In this document: one piece after another, positions 20,501 to 29,151 of the stretch
Position numbering within the stretch: the first letter of the stretch is position 1
Layout of the letters: each line of letters starts with the position of its first letter
Origin: Ancylobacter aquaticus
GTDB taxonomy: Bacteria > Pseudomonadota > Alphaproteobacteria > Rhizobiales > Xanthobacteraceae
NCBI RefSeq assembly: GCF_004339465.1
Contig: NZ_SMFY01000001.1
Span: 1,116,001 to 1,180,000, forward strand
Direction of reading: 5' to 3'
Length of the DNA: 64,000 nucleotides
Made by a program: the position numbers and the translations under genes
The notes under the pieces: model-generated
Seen by the model: only the letters and a program-made list of their open reading frames with translations
The model's database searches: none
What the model was told of the DNA's origin: nothing

Positions 20501-20671
20501 GCAAGCGCGGCGAGCCAGAATGCCATCGGCACCGGCGTGCTGGGGGGCATGATCTCCGCGACGGTTCTGGCGATCTTCTTCGTACCGGCCTTCTTCGTGT
20601 TCGTGATGAGCCTGCTCGACAAGCGGAAGAAAACCGAACCGGGAGTTCGAGATGGAGCTCTCGAGAACTGA
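17534..20671 (+). CDS. RND multidrug efflux transporter (HAE-1 family, AcrB/MexB-like)
   Basis: 1,045 residues from the GTG at 17534, two bases after the adaptor stop. FFIGRPIFAWVVAIFIMLGG is the classic start. The proton-relay Asp pair is in [18 protein letters not shown] (TM4), and the TM10 Lys is in GLSAKNAILIIEF. Twelve membrane segments and two large periplasmic loops are clear. Known role: proton-driven export of amphiphilic compounds. It lacks a linked outer-membrane factor, so it may borrow the one encoded at 46.1 kb or a genomic TolC. The module is bracketed by IS relics at 15.0 and 20.7 kb, which suggests past transfer. Confidence 0.95.
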   Translation: MVGFFIGRPIFAWVVAIFIMLGGIIAIPMLPIAQYPNVAPPQISISTTYPGASPEAIYQSVTRPIEEELNGVPGLLYFESTSEANGNISVDVTFAPGSDIGEAQVEVQNRLSRVEPRLPRAVTQQGIRVEQASAGFLQLVTLTSEDGAVDVVGLGDYLSRNVLGEIRRVPGVGSAQLFATQRSMRIWMDADKMLGLSLTPADVMGAVEAQNAQVAAGRIGAQPNPIDQQLSATVLVRGQLTSPEEFGAIVLRANTDGSSVRLRDVARVEVGGESYNFSTRLNGLPSAAVGVQLTPSGNALATATAVKAKMEELSQFFPPGLKYEIPYDTSPFVAVSIEKVIHTLLEAMALVFAVMFLFLQNFRYTVIPTLVVPVALLGTCAVMFISGFSINVLTMFAMVLAIGILVDDAIVVVENVERIMTEEGLPPREATRKAMGQITGAIVGITLVLTAVFVPMAFFPGAVGIIYQQFSLTMVVSILFSGFLALTLTPALCATFLKPIPKGHHHQEKKGFFGWFNRTFDKVTARYTGAVSVITSRPGRYMAIYLVLIAALGWGFMRLPSAFLPGEDQGYLLVDVQAPAEASANRTLEIVKQIEQFAIAEPAVARVVGISGFSFAGGGDNAALMFITLKDWSERGPEDSADAISARINGKMMQLRDAQTFALSPPPISGLGNSSGFTFRLQDRSGAGQQALSAARDQLLTAATQSPTLAGVRVEGLADSAQVNLIIDREKANTFGVTFADINSTLSANLGSAYVNDFPNAGRMQRVTVQAEAGQRMQAADLLRLNARNVHGGMVPFSAFASLEWSKGPVQVVGYNGYPAMRISGQAAPGFSSGDAITEMQRLAQELPQGFGYEWTGQSLQEIQSGSQAPFLMALSILLVFLLLAALYESWAIPLAVMLVVPLGVIGSVAAVTLRGMPNDVYFMVGLIAIIGLSAKNAILIIEFAKDLRAHGMGLREATIEAAKLRFRPILMTSLAFTLGVVPLAIASGASAASQNAIGTGVLGGMISATVLAIFFVPAFFVFVMSLLDKRKKTEPGVRDGALEN

Positions 20672-21260
20672 CGTCGTGAAACGCTGCCAGGCGATGGCTC
20701 CTGAAGGCGTCCCGCAGCACTGACGTGACGCCCTTTTCTCCTCCGGCTTTGGCAAAGAGCCGGAGGATTGATTTGTGCCCTCGGGCGGTCACGGTTTCCA
20801 GTGCCACTACCGTGGCGAACTCGGCGGGTGATCGATGGCCGAGGGCGCAATGGGGTAGGCTCAGGTTGTCGTCCTCCTTCCATGAGCCGATGGCAGGCAC
20901 GCGCCTGACCCAGGCTTGAGCACAGGACCCGGATCCCGACCATTTCCGATCTCTCGATCACCAGTCCGGGTGGCGGGCCGGCATATGTCTGATTGCGATG
21001 ACGCCGCGCTCCGACGGCGCTCCGATCCCTGTGCGAATGGCAGCTATTCGTCGTCCGTGCGCATGAAATCCACGCGCCTCGTTCGGCGTCGAATTTCCCG
21101 AAGTCTCTGACGTGCCGGACTGGCGGGCGTTCGATCTGCCGGAAATCATCCGCAGCAAATAGGCGCCGCACGCCATCGGCGTTTCTGCGGCAGACTATCG
21201 CAGCAGGAAAAAATCTGCCGTTATACTGCGATAGCGGACTGGAACCGGGAGTAGCCTTCC
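20672..21260. other. 589-bp gap with IS debris and small inverted repeats
   Basis: Apart from the IS3 relic at 20700-20930, a hairpin CCTCCGGCT (20740-20748)/AGCCGGAGG (20758-20766) could be a weak terminator for the pump operon, though no U-tract follows. A short plus-strand frame ending VPDWRAFDLPEIIRSK before a TAG at about 21,160 looks like the tail of a lost gene. TATCGCAG (21196-21203) and CTGCGATA (21226-21233) form a perfect 8-bp inverted repeat just before the cysteine-rich gene. Confidence 0.4.
20700..20930 (-). pseudogene. IS3-family transposase (OrfB) C-terminal relic
   Basis: The minus strand encodes IGSWKEDDNLSLPHCALGHR followed by SPAEFA, the closing motif of IS3-family OrfB integrases (normally W..DYN..RPHSALG...PAEFA). 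Only about 70 codons remain and the DDE core is absent. Substitutions such as DDN for DYN and LPHC for RPHS show decay. It lies at the right edge of the RND module. Confidence 0.75.
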
Positions 21261-21836
21261 ATGCGAGCCGTGATGTTGCGTCTTTTGCCTGCCATTCTAG
21301 GTCTAGCCGCCATCCTCTGCCTGATGCAGCCGGCGGCCGCGAAGGACTATCTCTGCCATCAGCAATTCGCCCTGTGCACCTCGGCGCCCTGCATCCCGCA
21401 GCCGGGCAACCCCGACATCTCGATCTGCGTCTGCGATGTCCAGGAAGGTCCGAATCTCGCGACGGTCGCCTGCGACACGGTCAAGCCGAGCACGGACGCG
21501 GAGGGCATTCGCACCGTCTATTCGCAGTTCGCGCTGACCCAGTTCGAGCAGGGCAAGAAGGGGCTGAAATGCGAGAGCGGCACGCCCTGGTCGCAGTGCC
21601 TCAACAAGATTTGCACGGTCGATCCCGCCAACCCCGACAAGGCGATCTGCGCGTGCGACGTGGTCCGCACGGGCGACTGGCAGACCGCTGGCGGCGATTG
21701 CGACGCCGCCACCTGCAAGACGGCGTATTGGTCGGGCGCCCTCCTCGCCGATTCCAGGAGCAACGCCGATTTCATGATGGATCAGCTCAAGATCACCAAG
21801 TCGCCCGCCGAGGCCTGCCCGGTTCCCAAACAGTAA
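21261..21836 (+). CDS. Secreted cysteine-rich protein with duplicated six-Cys unit
   Basis: 191 residues, family not recognised. A Sec signal peptide ends at about 27 (MQPAAA-KDY). The mature part has 14 cysteines. Cys32, 39, 44, 56, 58, 71 and Cys104, 113, 118, 130, 132, 147 follow nearly the same spacing (7-5-12-2-13 and 9-5-12-2-15), with matching text PGNPDISICVCDV and PANPDKAICACDV. This shows an internal duplication. The cysteines presumably form disulfides in the periplasm or outside the cell. No RNA-binding or enzymatic motif is visible. It stands alone after IS debris and 46 bp before the amidohydrolase, on the same strand, so co-transcription is possible. Confidence 0.75.
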   Translation: MRAVMLRLLPAILGLAAILCLMQPAAAKDYLCHQQFALCTSAPCIPQPGNPDISICVCDVQEGPNLATVACDTVKPSTDAEGIRTVYSQFALTQFEQGKKGLKCESGTPWSQCLNKICTVDPANPDKAICACDVVRTGDWQTAGGDCDAATCKTAYWSGALLADSRSNADFMMDQLKITKSPAEACPVPKQ

Positions 21837-21882
21837 CCGGATCGCCGACGCCATTTGACGACGGCAATCAAAAGGAGCGGCC

Positions 21883-22836
21883 ATGCGCAAGATCGCGCTC
21901 GAAGAGCATTTCACCACGCCGGAGCTTGCCGGAAGCTACGTGGCAAGGCCGACGCAGAGCGACACGCTCTTTGCCGATGTGGAACGTCGTCTAGCCGACT
22001 TCGACGAGTTGCGGCTCGAAATGATGGACAAGGCCGGCATAGAACTGATGGTGCTTTCCGTCACTACGCCGGGGGTTCAGGGCGTCCGCGATACAAAGGA
22101 GGCCATCCGGCTTGCGCGCGGCGCCAATGATTTCCTCGCGCGAGAGGTGCAGAAGCGGCCGGATCGCTACGCCGGCTTCGCCCATCTCGCCCTGCACGAC
22201 GCCGAGGCCGCTGCGGCCGAGCTCGAACGGGCCGTCCGGGAACTCGGTTTTCGAGGAGCGCTCATCAACGGCCAGACCAAAGGGCATTATCTCGACGAGG
22301 ACCGCTATCTGCCTTTCTGGGAGCGTGTCGAGGAACTGAATGTCCCGGTCTATCTGCATCCCGGCGCCATGGCCGACCAGCCCGCGATGTTTGCCCATCG
22401 CCCCGAAATCGGTGGTCCCATCTGGGCCTGGACGGCGGAAACCGCGGCCCATGCGTTGCGGCTCGTCTTCGGGGGCACGCTCACCCGCTTTCCCGGGGTG
22501 AAGATCATTCTCGGCCATATGGGCGAGACGCTGCCGTTTTTGCTCTGGCGCCTCGACAGCCGGCGGGAGTTCGACCTCGGCGAGAAACTCGCGGCCGACG
22601 CCCTTCCTTCCGCGATCATCAAGCGGAACATCGCCGTCACCACCTCGGGGGTATGCGACCCGGGAGCGCTGATCGCGACGCTTCAGGCGTTAGGCGACGA
22701 CAATGTGATGTTCTCGGTCGACTACCCCTATGAGGATCCGCAGCTCGCCTGCGATTTCATCGAATCCGCGCCGATCGGTGCCGACGTCCGCGCCAAGGTT
22801 TGCCACGGCAATGCCGAACGGCTGCTGCGCCTCTAG
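21883..22836 (+). CDS. Amidohydrolase-family decarboxylase (gamma-resorcylate decarboxylase-like)
   Basis: 317 residues with an ATG preceded by AAAGGAG. KIALEEHFTTPE carries the Glu-x-His metal ligands, VYLHPGA the third ligand, HMGE an active-site His, and FSVDYPYED the metal-binding Asp. These match the 2,6-dihydroxybenzoate/2,3-dihydroxybenzoate decarboxylase branch of Amidohydrolase_2. Known role of the branch: reversible non-oxidative decarboxylation of hydroxybenzoates in the cytosol. Other substrates such as 5-carboxyvanillate or aminocarboxymuconate are possible. The AraC gene 387 bp downstream on the same strand may relate to it or to the autotransporter. Confidence 0.8.
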   Translation: MRKIALEEHFTTPELAGSYVARPTQSDTLFADVERRLADFDELRLEMMDKAGIELMVLSVTTPGVQGVRDTKEAIRLARGANDFLAREVQKRPDRYAGFAHLALHDAEAAAAELERAVRELGFRGALINGQTKGHYLDEDRYLPFWERVEELNVPVYLHPGAMADQPAMFAHRPEIGGPIWAWTAETAAHALRLVFGGTLTRFPGVKIILGHMGETLPFLLWRLDSRREFDLGEKLAADALPSAIIKRNIAVTTSGVCDPGALIATLQALGDDNVMFSVDYPYEDPQLACDFIESAPIGADVRAKVCHGNAERLLRL

Positions 22837-23223
22837 ATTGGCGCGGGCAAAACTCGATCGACATGAACCCGTTTCAGGGGCGCATGCCGCAATGGACGGA
22901 AGCTCTCGAACTCACGAGTGCGAACGTGGAGCAGATGTGGAAGCCGGGGCGGCGCCTACACCGGCAAGGCGGCAACGGAGTGGACGGGCCGCGCAACGGC
23001 AGCCCCTAGCCAGTGAGAGGTTGTTCGCGCACCGAACGCCATTGCCAAGGTCTCCAGAAGGTGGCTTGCCGAACGGGCTGCAGACGGATCGGTAAAGCTG
23101 TAGTCGCTCCCGGCGAATGGATATACCATTGGGAGACGAACATCCTGGCAAGAGGTTATCGCGCCACTCGCGACCATCGCAATCGCCTGCCCGTCTCCCC
23201 GATGGGCACAGAGTCCCGATACC
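22837..23223. other. 387-bp gap, no gene recognised
   Basis: Only short frames exist here. One ends IAKVSRRWLAERAADGSVKL before a TAG near 23,103 and could be the tail of a decayed gene, but I cannot name it. No inverted repeat stands out. Confidence 0.3.
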
Positions 23224-24228
23224 ATGAGCGATCGTGCTGTTCCGGAAGGCGAAGATGCGCCCGGCCTCACCATGAGCGCCGGGCTTTATCGGCTGCGGCG
23301 CGTGTCGACGACTGATTTCGATCCCGGTGACCGGTTCGATGCCTGGCGCGAAACTGCCTACAGCATCGCCGACCTTGAGGTGCCGGATGCTGGTGAGGCA
23401 GAACTATTCGGCACCAAATATGCCGTGCGCGGCACCATAGGGAATTTTGCCAGCCATGCGGGATCGGTGCACCGCACCATCATCACTCCGGCAGCGCGGC
23501 TCAGCGGCGCCCTCGATGCCATCATCATCTCGCTGATGGCGGAGGGCAGCGTCGGGCTGGAAAGTCCCGGCGGCGAGCAACCGATCACGCCAACCGGCCG
23601 CCTGGTCGCCTATGATGCCACGAAGGCGATGCGTTACCACTGGAGCGTCGGCAAGGAAATCTACGTCGTTCTTCCCCGGATCAAGGCGCTGGAAGCCTTC
23701 GGCGGCGAGTTGCCCGGCATCGTGCAGCCCCTCGACACCATCCCTCTCGGGGTGATGGTGCGGGACCATATGGCAGCGCTGGACCTGCACGCGGAGCATC
23801 TCGACGTCAAGGAAATGGCGGTTGCGCTCGACGCGCTGCACACATTGGCGCTGCTTCTGCTCCAGCGCATCGGACGCGGACTCGGCGACCGGGAAGAGCC
23901 GGATCCAAATGCGCTTTTCCTCGCCGCCAAGCGCTATATTCACGCGAATTACAATGTAGTCGACCTGTCGCCGGATGCGATCGCCCGTGCGGTCGGCTGC
24001 TCGCGAGCGACGCTCTACCGGGCCTTCACGCATAATGGCGCGACCATCATGGACACGGTCCGCGACATCCGGCTCTCCATGTCACGCAGGCTGATCGAGG
24101 CCGGCACGGGGCGCAGCATATCGGTCATCGCCTATGATTGCGGCTTCAAGGACGCCTCATCGTTCGGAAAGCAGTTTCGTAGCCGGTTTGGCGTCTCACC
24201 GAGGGCTTGGCGCCACCAGTTCGGCTGA
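23224..24228 (+). CDS. AraC-family transcriptional regulator
   Basis: 334 residues. The C-terminal AraC HTH pair is clear: LSPDAIARAVGCSRATLYRAF and RSISVIAYDCGFKDASSFGKQFRSRFGVSPRAWR. The N-terminal 200 residues resemble the AraC-binding-like domain (PF14525 type) of regulators that respond to aromatic or other small molecules; the first ten residues are weakly supported. An ATG at 23272 (MSAGLYRLRR) is an alternative start. It lies 266 bp upstream of the autotransporter in the same direction, and after the amidohydrolase, so it could control either. Confidence 0.85.
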   Translation: MSDRAVPEGEDAPGLTMSAGLYRLRRVSTTDFDPGDRFDAWRETAYSIADLEVPDAGEAELFGTKYAVRGTIGNFASHAGSVHRTIITPAARLSGALDAIIISLMAEGSVGLESPGGEQPITPTGRLVAYDATKAMRYHWSVGKEIYVVLPRIKALEAFGGELPGIVQPLDTIPLGVMVRDHMAALDLHAEHLDVKEMAVALDALHTLALLLLQRIGRGLGDREEPDPNALFLAAKRYIHANYNVVDLSPDAIARAVGCSRATLYRAFTHNGATIMDTVRDIRLSMSRRLIEAGTGRSISVIAYDCGFKDASSFGKQFRSRFGVSPRAWRHQFG

Positions 24229-24494
24229 GCACGGCCGGCGGCACTTAATCATTTGCAAATACGTGTCACGTCAAAGCACATCGACGGTACGAACCAGAGC
24301 TTCTTCCGGCTCGCAGGCTCAAGCAAAACCGTTCTGGCGTCTCAACATTGGTTGTTTCGTATCAGTGGGATTTACACCGTCAGAAAGCTGTTGCGCTGCC
24401 GACTGAGGGCATGCTTCTCCACTCGCAAGAGGTTATGGGATGGGGGTAAGCGTCAAAGGCTTGGCTCCGCCCAATGCGCTGGAGGATGCTGACT

Positions 24495-27400
24495 ATGGCG
24501 GCTGTTGCGACGTCCTCAATGACAAAACCGCGCTTGGGAACGCAACTGCTGGGAGCGACAGCGCTCGCGATGCTGTCCCCGCGTTACATGCCAGCTCTCT
24601 TTGTCGGGATGGGCGTCGCGTTGCTGACAAGCCCCGCTTATGCCGCCAACTTCAACGTCGCCAATGATTCCGACCTTCGGAGCGCGATCAGCAGCGCCGG
24701 CAACGGCGACACCATCACCTTTACCGGCAACATCACGCTTGGCAGCAACCTGCCGAACGTCACAACGAACGTCACCTTCATCGGCGGCAACCACACTCTC
24801 TCGGGCGATAACCAGTACCGTGGTCTGTTCGTGCAATCCGGGACAGTTGCGATCAGCAATCTCACCATCACGGGCGCGCTCGCCCAGGGCGGTAGCGGCG
24901 GTAGCGGCTATCTGGGCGGAGGCGGGGGCGGGGGCGCCGGACTTGGCGGCGCGCTGTTCGTCGCCAATGGCGCGCATGTGACAGTCGACAATGTCAGTCT
25001 GCAGAGTAGCGCAGCGCGCGGTGGTGCGGGTGGCGACGGCACCGGCAGCGGAGTTGTCGCCACCAGCGGGGGCGGCGGCGGTTATTGGCCGACCGGCGCC
25101 AATGGCGGCGACGCCGGTCCTTTCTCAAGTGGAGGCGGGGGAACAGGCGGGGGCGGCGACGGCTCCGACGGCGGCAATGGCGTCAATGGCGGGTTCGGCG
25201 GCGGTGGCGGCGGTTCAGGCTCGGCTTATGGCGGCAGTGGCGGTTTCGGTGGCGGTGGTGGCGGTGGTGACGGCAGCACCATGATCTCCGGCGGGTTCCT
25301 GGCAGGCAAGGGAGGCTCCGGCGGACCTACCGGCGGCGGCGGTGGCGGTGGCGGCGGTATGGGCGGCGCGATCTTTGTTCAGGACGGCGGTACCCTCGCC
25401 GTAAACGGCCCTCTCAACGTTTCCGGCAACGCCGTTTCCGGCGGTGCCGGGGGCAGCGGTCTCGGCCGGGGCGAGGCGGGTGGATCGAGCGGGACGGCGA
25501 TGTTCCTTGCGGGAAACGGTTCGCTCGTTATCACGCCCGGAGATGGCCAGACCGTCAACATATCCGACGCCATCGCCGATCAGACAGGTGTCGGTGGCAC
25601 AGGAGGCGATGCCGGCAGCTGGTCCCTCGTGAAGAACGGCGCCGGCACGCTGTCTCTGACCGGGGCGAACAACTATAGCGGCGGCACCACCGTCAACAGC
25701 GGCGTGCTGCACGGCAACAGCCTCGGAATCCAGGGTAGCATTCTGAACAACGCTCAGGTCATTTTCGATCAGAGCGCCAGCGGCATCTATGCCGGCAACA
25801 TGACGGGGACAGGTACCCTCATCAAGACCGGCACGGGCAACCTCACGCTCGAAGGAACCAACACGCAGACAGGCGGCACGCGGGTCGAGAACGGGGTGCT
25901 GTTCTTCCGCGACGATGCGAGCCTCGGCCCGACGGGAATGCCCATCGACCTCGCTGGCGGCGCGATCGGGATTGGCACGGCGAACGGGCAGGCGGTGGAT
26001 CGCGCCCTGACGCTGACCGGAACTGGCGGCATCTATGTCGGGGCGAACAGCAGCGCCCCGCAGGCCCAGGTAACTTGGAGCGGGGCGATCGGCGGCACGG
26101 GCGCCCTGATCGTCGCGGGCGGGGGCATTCTCGAACTGGCCGCGAACAACACCTACAGCGGCGGCACACGGATCGTGGACGGCGATGTAAGGTTTACGAC
26201 CGATGCCAATCTCGGCGCGGCCGGCGCGGGGGTCGCGTTAAGCAGCGCCAGCGTCGGAACGACCGCGAATGCGGTTGCCGGGCTGGCCATAGACCGAAAT
26301 CTCACGGTGACGGATTTCGGCGCCATCTACGTCCAGAACAATCCGCTGATCTGGAGCGGCGACATCAGCGGCAGCGGCCGGCTCGGCAAGAATGGTGGCG
26401 GCGTCCTGCAGCTCACGGGCACCAACACCTATACCGGCGGTACCATGATCGAAGAGGGTACGCTGCAGGTCGCGTCTGACGACAAGCTTGGCGCGGCCGG
26501 AACCGATATCCTTATGGTCAATAATGGCCACCTCTGGGCGAGTTCGAGCTTCACCACGGATCGTTCCATCACATTGATAGATGCTGGTGGCGGCTTCCAG
26601 CTCGATACCGGCACCACGCTGACATTGACCGGCACAATCGGGTCGGGCGGAACAGGAGCCCGCACTCTCAGCCTGGTCGGCACGGGCACGCTCATCCTCG
26701 CTGCCGCTGCGGACACCTATGGCGGGATCAACAATTATGGCGGCACCATCCAGGGCAACACCAGCAACCTGATCGGCAATCTTAGCTTCGACAACAATGC
26801 CGACAACACCAATGCGCGTTCGGTGGTGTTCGATCAGGCGACCGACGGCACCTTTGCCGGCGATATCACCGGCATGGGCAATACGCTCGGGCTCGGCACC
26901 ATCACCAAAACCGGCGTCGGAAAACTGACTCTCACAGGCACCAGCAAGTTCCAGTCGCAGCTCCCGGGCCTGGCCGAATTCACCGTCCAGCAGGGTATCC
27001 TGCAGGGGACGAGCGCGAACCTGCTGGGCGACATCGCCAACGATGCCGCGCTGATCTTCGACCAGACCTTCGACGGCACCTATGCCGGCAGCATGAGCGG
27101 CACCGGCACGCTGGCCAAGAACGGCAGCGGGAAGCTCACTCTCACGGGCGCCAGCACCGTGGGTGGCGGCACCGCGATCAATGCCGGCGGCTTGGCCGTG
27201 AACGGCCATCTGACGAGCAATGTCATCGTCAACCAGGGCAGCACGCTAAGCGGCAGCGGCAACGTCACCGGCGACATCACCAATAATGGCGGCACGATCA
27301 AGCCCGGCAATTCGATCGGGCATCTCACCGTGGACGGCAACTTCACGCTCAACAGCGGCACGCTGGAGATGGAGATCAATGCCGCCGGGGACAGCGACCG

Positions 27401-28772
27401 GATCAGCGTCGTCGGCGCCGACCACAGGGTGATGATCAATGCCGGAACGCTCGACATCTCCGCGGAACCGGGCACGTACACGCCAGGCACGACCTACACC
27501 ATCATCACCACCGAAGCCGGCGGCACGGTCACTTTCGGCGAGGTGACTGGTGGCACCGCCTTCCTCACGCCTGAGGTCTCGATTGATCCCGAGCACATCT
27601 ATGTCACGCTGGCGCTGCTGCCCAACGCCTTCCGCGCGGGCGGGCTGACCATCAACCAGCAGGCAGTGGGCGGCGCACTGGATGCCGTCGCCGCTGCCGG
27701 CGGTTCTGCCGGCCTCGTCAATACGGTGGCCAGCGTGCAAATCGGCCAAGGCGCCACCGCGCTGCAGACGCTGAGCGGACAACCCTACGCCGACTTCGCC
27801 ACGGTCAATCTGCGCGCCAGCCAGCTGTTCATGAACGCGGTGGGACGACAGATGTCGGTCGCTCGCACGGGCGGCGTGAGCGGCGATCGTGCTTCGCTCA
27901 CCGAGCCCGGCTCGGATACGCTGGAAGGCTTCTCGGTCTGGATGAGCGGCATCGGCAGCGCCGGCAGTGTGAGCGGCAACGCCAATGCGTCCGGCCTCGA
28001 CTATTCGCTGGGCGGCACTGCCTTCGGTATGGACTACCGCGTCAGTCCGGGCTTCCTCGTCGGCGTTGCCGGCGGCTATGTCGCCGGCTCGCAATCGGTC
28101 AGTGGTTTCGCAGGCGACACCGACGCCGACACGGTCAGCGCCGTCGCCTATGGTTCGTTCACGCAAGGCCCGCTCTATGTCGACGCGCTGGCGGGCTACG
28201 CCAATGCTAGCAACAGCCTGGATCGCACGATCTCAAGTCCGGGCCTGACGGCTGGGATCGCCAAGGGCGACACCGACGCAGGGCAGTTTCTCGGCCAGAT
28301 CGAGACCGGATACGCAGTCGACCTCGGCACGCCCTTCAAGAACGCGATCACGCCGTTCGCTCGGCTGCAGGTGATCTCGATCGACCAGGACGGCTTCACC
28401 GAGACCGGCTCCAGCCTCTACAATCTTACCGTCGCCGCCCAGTCGGCCAATTCGGTGCGCACGACGCTTGGCGCCGACTTCACCACCAGCTTCGACCTCG
28501 GCAATGGCCTGCCGCTCGACCTCGGGCTGCGGCTCGGCTGGGTGCACGAGTTCGCCGACACCACGCAGGCGATGACGGCGGCGTTTGCCTCCGCTCCCGG
28601 CGCCGACTTCACCGTATTCGGCGCCACGCTGCCACGCGACAGCGCGTTGATCGGCCTGTCCGCCGCCGTGAAGCTCAGTGACAGCAGCTCGCTCTTCGCC
28701 AGCTATGACGCCGAAATCGGCGGTGGCAACGACAACCACCAGCTCTGGGGTGGATTCAAGATCACGTGGTGA
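24495..28772 (+). CDS. Large autotransporter with Gly-rich stretch and PATR repeats
   Basis: 1,425 residues from the ATG at 24495, chosen for GGAGG at 24481-24485; upstream in-frame ATGs (24474, 24486) lack one. An extended signal peptide ends LLTSPAYA. The N-terminal passenger has beta-helix-like text (ITFTGNITLG, VTFIGGNHTLSG). Then comes a glycine-run region encoded at about 24,880-25,380. Seven to eight passenger-associated repeats follow, of the type KNGAGTLSLTGANNYSGGTT-VNSGVL. The last 270 residues are the outer-membrane barrel, ending WGGFKITW with a terminal aromatic. Known role: type Va self-secretion, usually in adhesion or biofilm; no protease or lipase triad is seen. The AraC gene upstream is the candidate regulator. 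Confidence 0.92.
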   Translation: MAAVATSSMTKPRLGTQLLGATALAMLSPRYMPALFVGMGVALLTSPAYAANFNVANDSDLRSAISSAGNGDTITFTGNITLGSNLPNVTTNVTFIGGNHTLSGDNQYRGLFVQSGTVAISNLTITGALAQGGSGGSGYLGGGGGGGAGLGGALFVANGAHVTVDNVSLQSSAARGGAGGDGTGSGVVATSGGGGGYWPTGANGGDAGPFSSGGGGTGGGGDGSDGGNGVNGGFGGGGGGSGSAYGGSGGFGGGGGGGDGSTMISGGFLAGKGGSGGPTGGGGGGGGGMGGAIFVQDGGTLAVNGPLNVSGNAVSGGAGGSGLGRGEAGGSSGTAMFLAGNGSLVITPGDGQTVNISDAIADQTGVGGTGGDAGSWSLVKNGAGTLSLTGANNYSGGTTVNSGVLHGNSLGIQGSILNNAQVIFDQSASGIYAGNMTGTGTLIKTGTGNLTLEGTNTQTGGTRVENGVLFFRDDASLGPTGMPIDLAGGAIGIGTANGQAVDRALTLTGTGGIYVGANSSAPQAQVTWSGAIGGTGALIVAGGGILELAANNTYSGGTRIVDGDVRFTTDANLGAAGAGVALSSASVGTTANAVAGLAIDRNLTVTDFGAIYVQNNPLIWSGDISGSGRLGKNGGGVLQLTGTNTYTGGTMIEEGTLQVASDDKLGAAGTDILMVNNGHLWASSSFTTDRSITLIDAGGGFQLDTGTTLTLTGTIGSGGTGARTLSLVGTGTLILAAAADTYGGINNYGGTIQGNTSNLIGNLSFDNNADNTNARSVVFDQATDGTFAGDITGMGNTLGLGTITKTGVGKLTLTGTSKFQSQLPGLAEFTVQQGILQGTSANLLGDIANDAALIFDQTFDGTYAGSMSGTGTLAKNGSGKLTLTGASTVGGGTAINAGGLAVNGHLTSNVIVNQGSTLSGSGNVTGDITNNGGTIKPGNSIGHLTVDGNFTLNSGTLEMEINAAGDSDRISVVGADHRVMINAGTLDISAEPGTYTPGTTYTIITTEAGGTVTFGEVTGGTAFLTPEVSIDPEHIYVTLALLPNAFRAGGLTINQQAVGGALDAVAAAGGSAGLVNTVASVQIGQGATALQTLSGQPYADFATVNLRASQLFMNAVGRQMSVARTGGVSGDRASLTEPGSDTLEGFSVWMSGIGSAGSVSGNANASGLDYSLGGTAFGMDYRVSPGFLVGVAGGYVAGSQSVSGFAGDTDADTVSAVAYGSFTQGPLYVDALAGYANASNSLDRTISSPGLTAGIAKGDTDAGQFLGQIETGYAVDLGTPFKNAITPFARLQVISIDQDGFTETGSSLYNLTVAAQSANSVRTTLGADFTTSFDLGNGLPLDLGLRLGWVHEFADTTQAMTAAFASAPGADFTVFGATLPRDSALIGLSAAVKLSDSSSLFASYDAEIGGGNDNHQLWGGFKITW

Positions 28773-29151
28773 GCCACGTTCCCTGAGCCGGCCGCATATC
28801 TTCGATTTGGGGGAAGTCGACACTGGTGGAAGCGCATCCTGTCGATGGCAGACGCTCCTCCGATGATCTTGCCCGAGGGCGCCGTGGCCTATGGCAAAGG
28901 CGACGCCTTTCAGCGGCGCGACTTCAACAGTTTCAGCGTAGCCGGCCAGATGGTCGCTGGCGAGGCGCTTTCCACCTTCTGCTTCATGTGGGCTCGGCGC
29001 GCCGGAACGGACGAACCGGCCGCGCCGACAGTCGGCCCCTGCCCCCCTCGACCGAGGTCCGTTGGGACCGAGATCCATGTTGCCCTGGCCGGCATGGTGT
29101 GCTGGTTGGACAGCGCCGCTTTGACCTGTCCCTGTTCGAAGAGTTGCACCA
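28773..29151. other. 379-bp gap, no gene recognised
   Basis: The stretch is open in several frames, including a plus-strand frame from 28845 and a long minus-strand one, but none matches a family I know and none has a good ribosome-binding site. It should contain the autotransporter terminator and the GH15 promoter; no strong hairpin with a U-tract is visible. Confidence 0.35.

Noticed and set aside
18602-20755. Very long minus-strand open frame opposite the first RND gene
   Set aside because: High GC removes stop codons on the opposite strand. The frame is Arg/His/Gly-rich, has no family motif, and mirrors a well-supported gene. The same holds for 42,717-46,157 and 33,599-35,914 on the minus strand.
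20740-20766. Strong hairpin taken as an intrinsic terminator of the RND operon
   Set aside because: There is no U-tract on either strand, and the hairpin lies within the IS3 relic. It is mentioned in the gap entry but not called as a terminator.
24880-25380. Short GGC/GGT-rich repeats that could look like a CRISPR or satellite array
   Set aside because: They are irregular glycine codon runs inside one open frame of the autotransporter, with no spacers of constant length.
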